Below, piece after piece: positions 34,787 through 43,640 of a stretch of DNA of 64,000 nucleotides; within the stretch, counting starts at the first letter, position 1; every line of letters begins with the position of its first letter. The position numbers and the translations under genes were made by a program. Below the pieces are notes generated by a model. That model saw only the letters and a program-made list of their open reading frames with translations, was not told the DNA's origin and searched no databases. This stretch comes from Granulosicoccus sp964594905 (GTDB lineage Bacteria; Pseudomonadota; Gammaproteobacteria; Granulosicoccales; Granulosicoccaceae), in the NCBI GenBank assembly GCA_964594905.1, contig CAZQOI010000003.1, forward strand, positions 1 through 64,000, read 5' to 3'.

Positions 34787-35590
34787 TTACAGCGGCTCTA
34801 TATTGAGCCTGTCTTTATCCAGCCAGATCTGCGCAGGTTTGCCGCGCAATTCCGCTGGAATGGTTTCCAGCATGCGGTAGTTACCCGCTACTGACACCAG
34901 TTCTGCTTCCAGCGACTGGCAAAAAATGCGTGTGTTCGTGTTCCCCGAAACTCCGCATAAAGCCCGGCCTCGTAGCGGGCCGTATATATGAATATTGTTG
35001 TCAGCGATAACCTCGGCACCGGGGCTTACCTGGCCCATGATGATGAGATCCGTTTCACGGGCGTATATCTGTTGCCCGGAGCGCACCGGTTTGGTGACCA
35101 GCATGGGCGATTTGACGATGTATTCGACCTCGGCGGATTGCCGAGCCTCATTTCGCCCTTCGACAAGACTTGCATCAGCTTTTGATTTGGCGGTCTTGTT
35201 GCCGCCTGTATCATCATCCTTAGTGGATGCCGATGTTTGCTTCTCACCCTTGCTGGATCGCTTAACGCTACCCTCGATCAATGGTATCGCGATTGACTCC
35301 GCTAGCGGTGAAGATTTGTTACTAAAACTCGCAACAATAGGCACCAAAGCATGCTTTTTTATGCAGTCCAACAGCGCTTTTGTATCGAGCGTTACCTCAT
35401 TCTGCTCAAGCTCGGTTAGGTCAACAACGACAGGCGTATCTTTGAAAAAACCAGGGGCTTGCTGAACCTTGTCGGCAATCGCACGATCAATGGCCTGCAT
35501 ATCCCCAGTTTGAAGCTTGAGCGACATGAAGGTGTACATGCCACCTTTGAGTTCAACACCTGACTTGTTCGACACATCTTGACTCGACAC
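34787..35590 (-). CDS. minC: septum formation inhibitor MinC
   Basis: A 267-residue protein that blocks FtsZ assembly away from midcell. The N-terminal domain has FKDTPVVVDLTELEQNEVTL, and the C-terminal beta-helix has the MinC signature RSGQQIYARETDLIIMGQV and GAEVIADNNIHIYGPLRGRA, then AGVSGN-type and FCQSLEAELVSVAG strings. The two domains are joined by an unusually long, charged Ser/Lys/Asp-rich linker (about residues 110-155). It is the first gene of minCDE, with a possible promoter just upstream. Confidence 0.96.
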   Translation of the reverse strand: MSSQDVSNKSGVELKGGMYTFMSLKLQTGDMQAIDRAIADKVQQAPGFFKDTPVVVDLTELEQNEVTLDTKALLDCIKKHALVPIVASFSNKSSPLAESIAIPLIEGSVKRSSKGEKQTSASTKDDDTGGNKTAKSKADASLVEGRNEARQSAEVEYIVKSPMLVTKPVRSGQQIYARETDLIIMGQVSPGAEVIADNNIHIYGPLRGRALCGVSGNTNTRIFCQSLEAELVSVAGNYRMLETIPAELRGKPAQIWLDKDRLNIEPL

Positions 35591-35619
35591 ACATTGCTCC
35601 AGATTCCGCCGCGAAGAGG

Positions 35620-35649
35620 ATTCTAAAGCAATTGCATCGTGAACATGAA
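35620..35649 (-). promoter_or_regulatory. candidate promoter for minCDE
   Basis: On the minus strand a TAGAAT hexamer (35625-35620), five of six bases to the -10 consensus, lies 30 bases before the minC start. A weak -35 (TTCATG) sits 18 bases upstream. A short inverted repeat agccaaat...ggct occurs further upstream and could end the preceding GGDEF-EAL transcript. Confidence 0.3.
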
Positions 35650-35696
35650 GATGTCTGTATGGACAGGTAGCCGATTTTATTTGGCTAGGTTATTAC

Positions 35697-37511
35697 TTAA
35701 GCGCTTAACACAACATCCGGAAATGTGGTTGCAGGCATAGGCACGCACAGATAGTAGCCTTGAGCACGGTCACAACCGAGTTCAGTAACTACATCAAACT
35801 GCTCCTGATTTTCGATGCCTTCGGCGACCACCTCTGCGCCGATACTGCGCGAAATACTGACAATCGCCTCGATAATGTCCTGACTGTTGGCGTTTGTTGC
35901 GATATCAGACACAAATGCTCTGTCTATCTTCACTTCGCTGATGGGGAAGTCTCTGAGTTCGAGTAGTGATGAGTAGCCAACACCAAAGTCGTCGATCGCG
36001 ATGCGGGTGCCGAGTGAATTCAGATCGTGCAGGATTTGTCGTAGTTTTGATGAGTCACTGAACAACGCGGTTTCAGTGATTTCCAGGCACAGCTTGTTCG
36101 GGTTGAAGTTGGTCTTTGTCAGTAAGTCTTCAATTTCATGCACGATTCGGCCATTGTCAAACTGCTTTCTGGACAGATTGACTGACAACATGGCGGGCGA
36201 TGTGCCAAATCGAGCGAGTCGCTGATAGTCCTGAACTGCCTGGCGCAAGACCCAGGATCCGAGATGGTTGATGATGCCGGTTTGTTCGGCAATCGGAATG
36301 AAGTCCGCCGGAGAGACTCTTCCGTATTCTGCGCTCTTCCAGCGCAACAGGGCTTCCATGCCGCAAGTCATCATGGATTTGATATCAATCTGAGGTTGGT
36401 ACTGCAGTGATAGTTCGTTTTTCTCGACCGCCTGCTGTAAGCCTATTTCCAACTGGTGACGACGCTTTGCTTCTTGTTGCTGGCTTGAATTGAAGACGAC
36501 AAGCGTATTGTTGCCTACCCGCTTCGCATGCGCACAGGCACTGTCTGCAGATTTCAACAGAGTAGACACGGTATTCCCGTGTTCTGGTGCGTATGCAATG
36601 CCTACGCTGGCACGAACCGGTACGTTCATCTTGCTGACATTTAGCCCGGCGCGAAGGGTGCTCAAGAACCGAGTCACCCGCTTTTCGATGCCGAGCCGAT
36701 CCAGATTTGATTCCAGTAGTACGGCGAATTCGTCACCGGCTGTGCGAGCTATCAGCGCGTCATCCGGCATACAGTGCTGCAGGCAGATAGCCGTTTGTTT
36801 CAACAGTTCATCACCGGCTGCACGACCGTAGGTATCGTTGATTTGACGAAAGCTACGAAGATCGACGATCAGCAATGCAAGTTCATTGCGCGTGCGGCTG
36901 CAGCGCCTTGCCAGGGCATTGACCAGGCTCGTGCGGTTAGGCAAGGCGGTCAGTGGATCATTCATCGCCGGCCCGTTGTACATCGGGCTACCGTGAACGG
37001 AGATTGCGACACCTCCGGTTTCGGTGATGCGTTCCTTAACCAACAAGGCACGACGTCCGTAACTAGGCACCTCAAAGTTCAGTGTCGCGTTTGGATCTTC
37101 GAGTGCCTCTCGTGCACGATTTCGGGCACGCTCTATTGCAACATTATCGGGCGATATCTGGGCGTAGAGATCACTCGTCGTTGTGTCAGGAAAAGCCGAC
37201 GATTCAATTTCCAAGGGCATCAACTTTTGCAGCTTGTGATTCAGCGCAGTCAGTTGGCCTTTGGGATTGAACAAAGCCACCGCATCGGGTAACGCATCTA
37301 GGGTCTTTTGTAATCGTGTTCCAATTCTTGTCCCACGCTTGTAGCGACGAAACAAGAGAAAAGAGCCGAACACGACAGCTCCCCCTACTAACCCACCAGC
37401 GAGAGCGCCGCTAGACAGGCTGGATTCGAGAAGCGAACGCCATTGAGTATCAGCCAGCTCAATGGCTGGCTTCAATCGTTCGATTAATTGTGAGAAATCA
37501 TCTTGTGCCAC
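35697..37511 (-). CDS. GGDEF-EAL cyclic-di-GMP enzyme with one membrane helix
   Basis: A 604-residue protein: a membrane helix near residues 35-55 (LAGGLVGGAVVFGSFLLF), a PAS-like segment (LDALPDAVALFNPKGQLTALN), GGDEF domain with RTAGDEF, and EAL domain with MEALLRW, NLSRKQF, LEITETALF, DDFGVGYSSLLEL and EGIENQEQ. The EAL metal residues are all kept, so phosphodiesterase activity is likely. AGDEF still allows cyclase activity in other proteins; no RxxD inhibitory site is visible. GTG 37511 is the start, 24 bases after the parvulin gene. Turnover of c-di-GMP is inferred; the net direction is not. Confidence 0.9.
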   Translation of the reverse strand: MAQDDFSQLIERLKPAIELADTQWRSLLESSLSSGALAGGLVGGAVVFGSFLLFRRYKRGTRIGTRLQKTLDALPDAVALFNPKGQLTALNHKLQKLMPLEIESSAFPDTTTSDLYAQISPDNVAIERARNRAREALEDPNATLNFEVPSYGRRALLVKERITETGGVAISVHGSPMYNGPAMNDPLTALPNRTSLVNALARRCSRTRNELALLIVDLRSFRQINDTYGRAAGDELLKQTAICLQHCMPDDALIARTAGDEFAVLLESNLDRLGIEKRVTRFLSTLRAGLNVSKMNVPVRASVGIAYAPEHGNTVSTLLKSADSACAHAKRVGNNTLVVFNSSQQQEAKRRHQLEIGLQQAVEKNELSLQYQPQIDIKSMMTCGMEALLRWKSAEYGRVSPADFIPIAEQTGIINHLGSWVLRQAVQDYQRLARFGTSPAMLSVNLSRKQFDNGRIVHEIEDLLTKTNFNPNKLCLEITETALFSDSSKLRQILHDLNSLGTRIAIDDFGVGYSSLLELRDFPISEVKIDRAFVSDIATNANSQDIIEAIVSISRSIGAEVVAEGIENQEQFDVVTELGCDRAQGYYLCVPMPATTFPDVVLSA

Positions 37512-37534
37512 CTATAGAAAAGTAGCAGAAGAAT

Positions 37535-37813
37535 TCAGCTTCGCGCTGTTACTTCAACAATGTGATAACCAAAATCAGTTTTGATTGGGCCTTGAACTTC
37601 GCCAACAGGTCCTTCAAAACAAGCAGTATCGAATTCGGGAACCATTTGGCCACGCCCAAAAGAACCAAGACTGCCGCCATCACGGCTTGATGGACAACTG
37701 CTATTGGCTTTTGCGACATCGCCGAAATCAGCGCCAGCCTTGATCTCATCGATCAGCGTCTGACACTTCGATTCGGAATCAACCAGAATATGACGGGCGG
37801 TTGCAGTACTCAT
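37535..37813 (-). CDS. ppiC: parvulin-type peptidyl-prolyl isomerase
   Basis: A 92-residue stand-alone parvulin with the family strings ARHILVDSESKCQ, GADFGDVAKANSSCPS, GGSLGSFGRGQMVPEFD and DFGYHIVEVT. It matches E. coli PpiC in length and has no signal peptide, so it should act in the cytosol on prolyl bonds. Its start overlaps the upstream small gene by four bases, placing it in the nrdJ transcription unit. Confidence 0.93.
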   Translation of the reverse strand: MSTATARHILVDSESKCQTLIDEIKAGADFGDVAKANSSCPSSRDGGSLGSFGRGQMVPEFDTACFEGPVGEVQGPIKTDFGYHIVEVTARS

Positions 37814-38097
37814 GACTTGGGTTTCCAGATGCCAAATGCCTCTTGCGGAGGCGGGGGAGGTGCTGCTGCTTGTCGTTGCTTGTCGACATCATCAGCGACG
37901 TGTTTCATGAACGCGCCGAGCTGCTCAAGCACATCGGCTTTTTGCTCAGCGGGCATGTCTTCCTGGCCGAGCATGAATCCCACCACGGCACACAGATACT
38001 GGGAGGCAACGCCAGGGTCGGTGGCGGCCGGATCATGCTGCTGGATCACAGCACGCATCTCGTCGACCAGCTTGGCCGACAGTTGTAATTCACTCAT
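37810..38097 (-). CDS. uncharacterised small protein, 95 residues
   Basis: I do not recognise this family. It begins MSELQLSAKLVDEMRAVIQQ, is helical, and ends in a proline run followed by EAFGIWKPK. There is no membrane segment, signal or metal motif. ATGA overlaps join it to both neighbours, a zinc-ribbon gene and the parvulin, so it is clearly translated. A partner role for ribonucleotide reduction or protein folding is conceivable from context only. Confidence 0.75.
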   Translation of the reverse strand: MSELQLSAKLVDEMRAVIQQHDPAATDPGVASQYLCAVVGFMLGQEDMPAEQKADVLEQLGAFMKHVADDVDKQRQAAAPPPPPQEAFGIWKPKS

Positions 38098-38315
38098 GCG
38101 ACGATATAAGACTCGTTGTAGCTGCCGGAGAATTCGGCGTCCATAGCATACGCCTTGTTATCGTTCATATTATTGCCACGCACAGAATTATCTGACAGTT
38201 CGCTGGTCATGCGCACCGTCTTGCAGTTTGGGCAACGGTGCCAGCAAGCGGTAGCATTTGACCCGGCTTCACAGCGATCCAGCAACATCGTCGATTGGCA
38301 GGCACGACATTTCAT
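38094..38315 (-). CDS. small zinc-ribbon protein next to nrdJ
   Basis: A 73-residue protein with four paired cysteines, MKCRACQSTMLLDRCEAG and CWHRCPNCKTVRM, forming a probable zinc ribbon in the first 40 residues. The rest is polar. ATG 38315 is preferred to an upstream in-frame start because it is five bases after the nrdJb stop and puts the first CxxC at the N terminus. The cysteine pattern echoes the redox tail of NrdJb just upstream. Function unknown. Confidence 0.72.
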   Translation of the reverse strand: MKCRACQSTMLLDRCEAGSNATACWHRCPNCKTVRMTSELSDNSVRGNNMNDNKAYAMDAEFSGSYNESYIVA

Positions 38316-38319
38316 GGAC

Positions 38320-39051
38320 TTAGCCACACTTGGAATCGCCACAAGTCATGCAGGTTTGACAACCATCAAGCAGCACGACCGACTTGTTGTTGCACTTGGC
38401 GCAAAGTGTTGCATTGCTCGCCCAGGATTCTGCACCGTCATTTTTATCAGTCTGTTCATTACCAGCATTATTAGTATCTGCAGACTTGGACTCTAACTCG
38501 GCCTTTTTATCAGCGATCAGTTGTTTTTGATGCTCATCCATTTCAGGACCTTTGAGCATGCCGATATCAATAAGATGCCGTTCGATGACATCTCCAATTT
38601 CAGCGACAATTGAAGGACTGTACTTGCCCTTGTTCCAGTAGCCACCTCGCGGATCGAATACCGATCGAAGCTCATCGACAAGAAAAGTAATATCACCACC
38701 TTTTCGGAACACCGCAGACATGATCAATGTGAGTGCGACAATCCACTGGTAGTGTTCAAGGTTCTTCGAGTTGATGAATACTTCAAACGGGCGTCGAAGC
38801 TCGTGCTCTGTGCCTTCGTTGAGAATGATGTCATTGACGGTTATGTACATCGCATGCGACGACACATGCTCAGGCGTCTTGAGTTTATAGGTTGAACCTA
38901 TCAGTTTATGCGGACGCTCAAGCGTCTCATGCATCTGGATTACATCAGCAGTTTTCGATACTGGTGCTTCACTAACTGGTGCTGCGATAGCAGCGCCAGA
39001 GTCATTAGGTTTGTTGACTGAATAGCCAACAATCTTCTTAGAAATTTTCAT
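38320..39051 (-). CDS. nrdJb: cobalamin-dependent ribonucleotide reductase, C-terminal subunit NrdJb
   Basis: A 243-residue protein corresponding to the TSCPD/C-terminal part of class II reductases. It contains RPHKLIGSTYKLKTPEH, FEVFINSKNLEHYQWIVALT and FDPRGGYWNKGKYSPSIVAE, and ends with a cysteine-rich tail LCAKCNNKSVVLLDGCQTCM-TCGDSKCG (shuttle cysteines that re-reduce the active site). A split NrdJa/NrdJb pair is known from Pseudomonas; here the two genes are 48 bases apart. It does not contain the radical site itself. Confidence 0.9.
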   Translation of the reverse strand: MKISKKIVGYSVNKPNDSGAAIAAPVSEAPVSKTADVIQMHETLERPHKLIGSTYKLKTPEHVSSHAMYITVNDIILNEGTEHELRRPFEVFINSKNLEHYQWIVALTLIMSAVFRKGGDITFLVDELRSVFDPRGGYWNKGKYSPSIVAEIGDVIERHLIDIGMLKGPEMDEHQKQLIADKKAELESKSADTNNAGNEQTDKNDGAESWASNATLCAKCNNKSVVLLDGCQTCMTCGDSKCG

Positions 39052-39099
39052 GATGTGTCTTTAACTTTGTAAGTCTGACTTTAACGCTCTCAGCGCCCC

Positions 39100-41268
39100 T
39101 TAAAACTTTCCGTAGTAGCCTTCTTTCAAGGCGTCGTACAGATTTGCGGCCGTATGTGTCTCGCCGTCGTATTCTATTTCTTCGTTGCCCTTCACATTGA
39201 CGATTGATCCATCATCAAGTGTGAATTGATACTCGGTGTTTTCAAGATCTTCTTCCTTGACCAGAACACCCTGGAAATTTTCAGGGTTGAAGCGAAAGGT
39301 TGTGCATCCCTTTAGCCCTTGATCATAGGCGTACATGTAAATGTCCTTGAATTCTTCAAACGGAAAATTAGTCGGGACATTAGCCGTCTTTGAAATGGAG
39401 GAATCTATCCACTTTTGTGCGGCAGCCTGAACAGAGACATGATCTTTCGGTTGAATATCGTCAGCTGCGATAAAATAATCTGGCAGCTGATTTTCAACTT
39501 CTGTGGCGTATGGCATAGCGTTCTTGTTCTTCAACGCTTGATAGGCAAGAAGTTCAAACGAAAACACATCGACCTTTTCTTTGGTCTTGCGTCCTTCACG
39601 GATGACATTGCGCGAATAGTGATGTGCAAAACTCGGCTCTATACCATTACTGGCATTGTTGGCCAGAGACAATGAAATGGTGCCTGTAGGTGCAATGGAA
39701 CTGTGATGTGTGAAACGCGCGCCGTGTTCGGCAAGTTCATCCACCAGCGTCTTGTCGACTTCCGCAATACGCTGCATATAGCGGCTGTAACGTGCATGCA
39801 GAACACGTCCTGCAACCTGATCGCCCACCTTGTAACCATCTTCCTTCATTTCTGGACGGTGACGTAACATTTCGCCAGTAACGGAGAACGTTTCATCCAT
39901 GATTGGCGCAGGACCTTTTTCCTTAGCCAATGCAAGACCTGCTCGCCAACCAGTGACAGCCAGTTCACGAGTTACTTTCTCAGTGAATTCCAGTGAAGCT
40001 TCGCTGCCGTACTTCAGACCCATCAAGGTCAATGTAGAACCCAAGCCTAAGTACCCCATGCCGTGACGACGTTTGCGTCGAATTTCGCGGCGTTGCTGTT
40101 CGAGTGGCAGACCGTTTATTTCAACAACGTTGTCGAGCATGCGGGTAAAGATGTCCACAGTCTTGTTGAATCGCTCCCAATCAAACCGCGCTTCATCGCT
40201 GAATGGATCGAGGACAAAACGAGTCAGATTGACAGAACCAAGCAGGCAGGCACCGTAGGGTGGCAAGGGTTGTTCGCCACAGGGATTGGTTGCACGAATA
40301 CTTTCGTCGAACCAGTTGTTGTTCATTTCATTGACTTTATCGATCAGGATAAAACCGGGCTCTGCAAAGTCATAGGTCGACGCCATGATCAAGTCCCACA
40401 GTCGACGCGCTGGCAACTTTCTATAGATGCGGCAGGCAACCAGACCTTCATCATTGACTACGACGCCTTTATGCGAGGGCCAGTCACGCCATACAACCTG
40501 GTCTGGGTCATCGACTGAAATATCGTCGTCGTCGAGTTCCTTTTGGCGAATCGGGAAGGCTAGTTGCCATTGTTCATCGGCTTTGACTGCCTGAATAAAA
40601 TCTTCGGTGATCAGCAAAGACAAATTGAACTGGCGTAGACGACCATCTTCGCGCTTGGCTTTAATGAATTCGAGTACGTCTGGATGACGCACATCAAAAG
40701 TGCCCATCTGTGCACCTCGACGGCCACCGGCGGACGACACTGTGAAGCACATCTTGTCAAAGATATCCATAAAGGACAGTGGACCTGAGGTGTAAGCACC
40801 CGCCCCGGACACGTAAGCGCCATGGGGGCGTAGGGTCGAGAAGTCATATCCAATGCCACAGCCTGCTTTCAGCGTGAGGCCAGCCTCATGGACCTTGCCA
40901 AGGATATCGTCCATCGAATCCTCTACTGTGCCTGAAACCGTACAGTTAATGGTTGATGTGGCCGGCTTATGCTCTAGTGCGCCAGCATTCGAGGTTATGC
41001 GTCCAGCCGGTATTGCACCTTGCTCCAGCGCCCAGACAAACTGCTCGTACCAATATTTACGGTCGTTGTCGTTACGCTCTACCTCGGCTAATGCGCGAGC
41101 AACCCGTTCAAAGGTGTCGTTGATGGTGTGATCAACACTATCGCCGTCTTTGGTCTTAAGACGATATTTCTTGTCCCATATATCTAATGACGTTTCTTGT
41201 AGCGGCAAACGACCAAGGGCGTGCTTCGCATCGGCATCTTCCAGGGCCAGTACGTCAACTGTGCTCAT
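39100..41268 (-). CDS. nrdJa: cobalamin-dependent ribonucleotide reductase, catalytic subunit NrdJa
   Basis: A 722-residue class II reductase that makes deoxyribonucleotides using adenosylcobalamin, independent of oxygen. Visible family strings are NCTVSGTVEDSMDDILG, LKAGCGIGYDFSTLRP, SSAGGRRGAQMGTFDV, ATNPCGEQPLPPYGACLLGS, and TGTISLSLANNASNGIEP. The cysteines in NCTVSG and NPCGEQ belong to the active site. It is the first gene of a unit that includes nrdJb and four further genes. Upstream lie two NrdR-like boxes. No cobalamin riboswitch is seen. Confidence 0.93.
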   Translation of the reverse strand: MSTVDVLALEDADAKHALGRLPLQETSLDIWDKKYRLKTKDGDSVDHTINDTFERVARALAEVERNDNDRKYWYEQFVWALEQGAIPAGRITSNAGALEHKPATSTINCTVSGTVEDSMDDILGKVHEAGLTLKAGCGIGYDFSTLRPHGAYVSGAGAYTSGPLSFMDIFDKMCFTVSSAGGRRGAQMGTFDVRHPDVLEFIKAKREDGRLRQFNLSLLITEDFIQAVKADEQWQLAFPIRQKELDDDDISVDDPDQVVWRDWPSHKGVVVNDEGLVACRIYRKLPARRLWDLIMASTYDFAEPGFILIDKVNEMNNNWFDESIRATNPCGEQPLPPYGACLLGSVNLTRFVLDPFSDEARFDWERFNKTVDIFTRMLDNVVEINGLPLEQQRREIRRKRRHGMGYLGLGSTLTLMGLKYGSEASLEFTEKVTRELAVTGWRAGLALAKEKGPAPIMDETFSVTGEMLRHRPEMKEDGYKVGDQVAGRVLHARYSRYMQRIAEVDKTLVDELAEHGARFTHHSSIAPTGTISLSLANNASNGIEPSFAHHYSRNVIREGRKTKEKVDVFSFELLAYQALKNKNAMPYATEVENQLPDYFIAADDIQPKDHVSVQAAAQKWIDSSISKTANVPTNFPFEEFKDIYMYAYDQGLKGCTTFRFNPENFQGVLVKEEDLENTEYQFTLDDGSIVNVKGNEEIEYDGETHTAANLYDALKEGYYGKF

Positions 41269-41306
41269 TTAATCCTGCATCTCCATATTTGTAATTTTGA
41301 CAGCAA

Positions 41307-41354
41307 CCACCACATATAGTGCTTACGAGGTGCTCACTACGCTATATCTTGTAA
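41307..41354. promoter_or_regulatory. pair of NrdR-box-like palindromes upstream of nrdJa
   Basis: Two 16-base sites, ccaccacatatagtgc (41307-41322) and acgctatatcttgtaa (41339-41354), each match 12 of 16 positions of the NrdR consensus ACACWATATATWGTGT. They are separated by 16 bases, which is the usual spacing of NrdR tandem boxes. They lie 39-86 bases before the nrdJa start on the minus strand, in the promoter region. NrdR repression of ribonucleotide reductase is well known; binding here is inferred. The remaining gap to 41891 (623 bases in all) shows no gene. Confidence 0.72.
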
Positions 41355-41891
41355 TTGAGTGTAGTCGACGCTGTTCAAGACGCAGGCCAACTAAAGACTT
41401 ACCGCTGAAAGAGTGTGAACCGAGTCTCACTCTGTGTTCGTGCGGGGAGGAAGTTTAGCTTTGCGTCAATAACTCGGTCAATGCGGAAACACAATATATG
41501 GGGTGATTTTACAATTTATGCACCAGATGTTGTGGTTACGGTTGTAATTGCTGGGCATAAGCACTAGGACAAGCACCGAACAAATTGTGGGTAAGTCGTG
41601 GAAAACGTCGCCAACACAGTGGCTAAGTGCTTGAATTCGTCACCAATATGACGAATTGATGATTTTAATCGGGTTTTTCACCTCGCTATTCGTCTTGAGT
41701 CAAGCCTTCGGCGCAGGTTTGACGAGATGCAGTTCTCAGCCTTGTCGCATTTCGACCCTCAAACGAGAATCAGCTCCCGAAATGCTGTCAAATGGGTGGC
41801 GATGTTAGTTGTCAACGCTTAAATTACGTCCAAGCCAGCCCACCGGCTCTCACAACAACTAGATCGGGATTACCCGACACGGAGAGACAAG

Positions 41892-42194
41892 ATGTTTTCG
41901 AAGCGTAAAGTCACCACACCTAAGAAATCACGTCCACAAGCAGCAGTTGCTACACGGATCGTTCCTGAGAGTCGTTGGTTGCACCGCAATCAGCTCGAAA
42001 TCGGTATGTACGTGTCAGAACTCGACCGCCCCTGGACAGAGACTCGATTCATGTTCCAAGGCTTCACAATCGATAGCCAGAAAATGCTTGATGCAGTTCA
42101 GGATTCGTGCGAGTACGCTTGTGTCCAGACTGAGAAACTAGCGGTCATATCTTCAAACAGCACACACCGTCTTGTTGGAGCCAGCCGCAATTAA
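41892..42194 (+). CDS. stand-alone DUF3391 domain protein
   Basis: A 100-residue protein with the DUF3391 core WLHRNQLEIGMYVSELDRPW and TRFMFQGFTIDSQKMLDAVQ. In most bacteria this domain is the N terminus of HD-GYP c-di-GMP phosphodiesterases. Here a basic N-terminal tail (KRKVTTPKKSRP) leads in, and the protein ends shortly after the domain with no HD-GYP part. An AGAGACAAG region precedes the ATG, and a strong terminator follows at 42224, so it is its own transcript. Function unknown; a free regulatory partner of an HD-GYP protein is one option. Confidence 0.82.
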   Translation: MFSKRKVTTPKKSRPQAAVATRIVPESRWLHRNQLEIGMYVSELDRPWTETRFMFQGFTIDSQKMLDAVQDSCEYACVQTEKLAVISSNSTHRLVGASRN

Positions 42195-42223
42195 GCTTCA
42201 ATAAAGTTACACCTATACAAAAC

Positions 42224-42254
42224 GACCCGCGGGGTGCATACCCCGCGGGTTTTT
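42224..42254 (+). terminator. intrinsic terminator
   Basis: A perfect 9-bp GC-rich stem cccgcgggg/ccccgcggg (42224-42232 and 42239-42247) with a TGCATA loop is followed by seven T at 42248-42254. It ends the DUF3391 transcript. Confidence 0.93.
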
Positions 42255-42290
42255 TTCGTTAGGGGGAGTGATTCTTCCGAATACTCAGGC

Positions 42291-43640
42291 TTACAACAAC
42301 CAGGTTGCTAGCCCCAGAAAAGCGACCAGACCCACAACATCGGTCACGGTGGTTAATGCCACTCCGCCAGCGAGTGCCGGATCAATACCCATGCGACGCA
42401 GCAAGACTGGGAGCATAGTTCCAGCATATGCCGACGTAATCATATTGATAATGAGTGCCAGGCCGATGATCAACCCTATCTCGACATCGCCAAACCACGC
42501 CCATACCAAGCCTGCAACAATAAGTGCCCATAAACACCCGTTAAGCAGGCCAATGCCAAGTTCGCGAGTCAACAATGTTCGTACATTGCGTCGGTTGACT
42601 TGATTCAAGGCTTGTCCGCGAATCACCAAGGTCAGTGTTTGACTGCCAGCGATACCGCCCATACTGGGTACCACGGACATCAGTACTGCCAGAGTTACCA
42701 CCCGTTCCAGAGTGCCCTCAAATTGCGCGATTACCCACGAGGCGAGGAGGGCGGTCAGCAGATTGATGCCGAGCCAGATAGCACGCTTTCTGGCACTCCT
42801 GACTATGGGTGCGAATATGTCGTCTTCCTGATTCAGGCCAGCCATGCTCATCACTGATTGCTCGGCTTCCTCGCGAATGACATCAACGACGTCATCGATC
42901 GTGACACGCCCTAGAAGGCGTTTGTTATCGTCAACGACAGGTGCGGACACAAGGTCATAGTCTTCGAAGGTTCGTGCGACATCGCTATCGGACATCAAGG
43001 CATGCAAAGGGTCGACATCAGTGCGACTGATATCACCAACCAATGTGTCGAGTGACTCGGTCAACAAGCGCCTTATTGGTAACTCACCGCGATAGTATCC
43101 ATAACGATCAGTTACCCAGAGTCTGTCTGTGTGACGTGGCATTTCGCCTCGTCGCCGTAAATAACGCAGCACTACATCCAGCGTCACATCATCTCGTACG
43201 GTAATCGTGTCGAGGTTCATCAAGCCACCGGCACTGTCTTCAGGGTAGGCCATGACTTGATCGAGCCGTGCGCGATCAGTTCTACCCATGCCAGCAAGTA
43301 CATCACGCGTCAGCTTCTCAGGCAGTGATTGGACAAAGTCAGCAAGGTCATCAAGATCCAATTGCCCGGTTGCAGCTCGCAACTCTTCGGCATCCATAAA
43401 GCGCACGAGGCTCTCGCGTACTTCGTCGCCCACCTCCATCAGGACTTCGCCTTCTACATCTCGGTCGACGATATTCCACAGCACACGCCGGCGCGTGGGC
43501 GGTAATGATTCGAGTGCATCGGCTATTTCAGCCGGGTGCATAGCCTGCAGCACTTGACGGGCTGCGCTTAAAGAGCCGTCAGTGATCGTATCGGCAAGCG
43601 TATTACTGGCTTCGTCGATTTCAGTGTCAGTGGGTAACAT
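42291..43640 (-). CDS. mgtE: magnesium transporter MgtE
   Basis: A 449-residue MgtE. The N-terminal helical domain (MHPAEIADALESLPPTRRRVLW), a CBS pair (about residues 140-260, with VAPVVDDNKRLLGRVTIDDVVDVI), and five membrane helices at the C terminus follow the family order. The pore motif PSMGGIAGSQTLTLVIRG and the last helix region DPALAGGVALTTVTDVVG hold the magnesium-site acidic residue. It is the last gene of the mlaA-to-mgtE minus-strand block, its start sharing one base with the ptsI stop. Confidence 0.95.
   Translation of the reverse strand: MLPTDTEIDEASNTLADTITDGSLSAARQVLQAMHPAEIADALESLPPTRRRVLWNIVDRDVEGEVLMEVGDEVRESLVRFMDAEELRAATGQLDLDDLADFVQSLPEKLTRDVLAGMGRTDRARLDQVMAYPEDSAGGLMNLDTITVRDDVTLDVVLRYLRRRGEMPRHTDRLWVTDRYGYYRGELPIRRLLTESLDTLVGDISRTDVDPLHALMSDSDVARTFEDYDLVSAPVVDDNKRLLGRVTIDDVVDVIREEAEQSVMSMAGLNQEDDIFAPIVRSARKRAIWLGINLLTALLASWVIAQFEGTLERVVTLAVLMSVVPSMGGIAGSQTLTLVIRGQALNQVNRRNVRTLLTRELGIGLLNGCLWALIVAGLVWAWFGDVEIGLIIGLALIINMITSAYAGTMLPVLLRRMGIDPALAGGVALTTVTDVVGLVAFLGLATWLL

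Noticed and set aside
41308..41323. Alternative 16-base register for the first NrdR box
   Set aside because: Shifted by one base the match to consensus falls sharply, so the register 41307-41322 is used.
41269..41891. Cobalamin riboswitch before nrdJa
   Set aside because: I find no B12-box or clover-leaf-like stem set in this gap; only the NrdR-like pair stands out.
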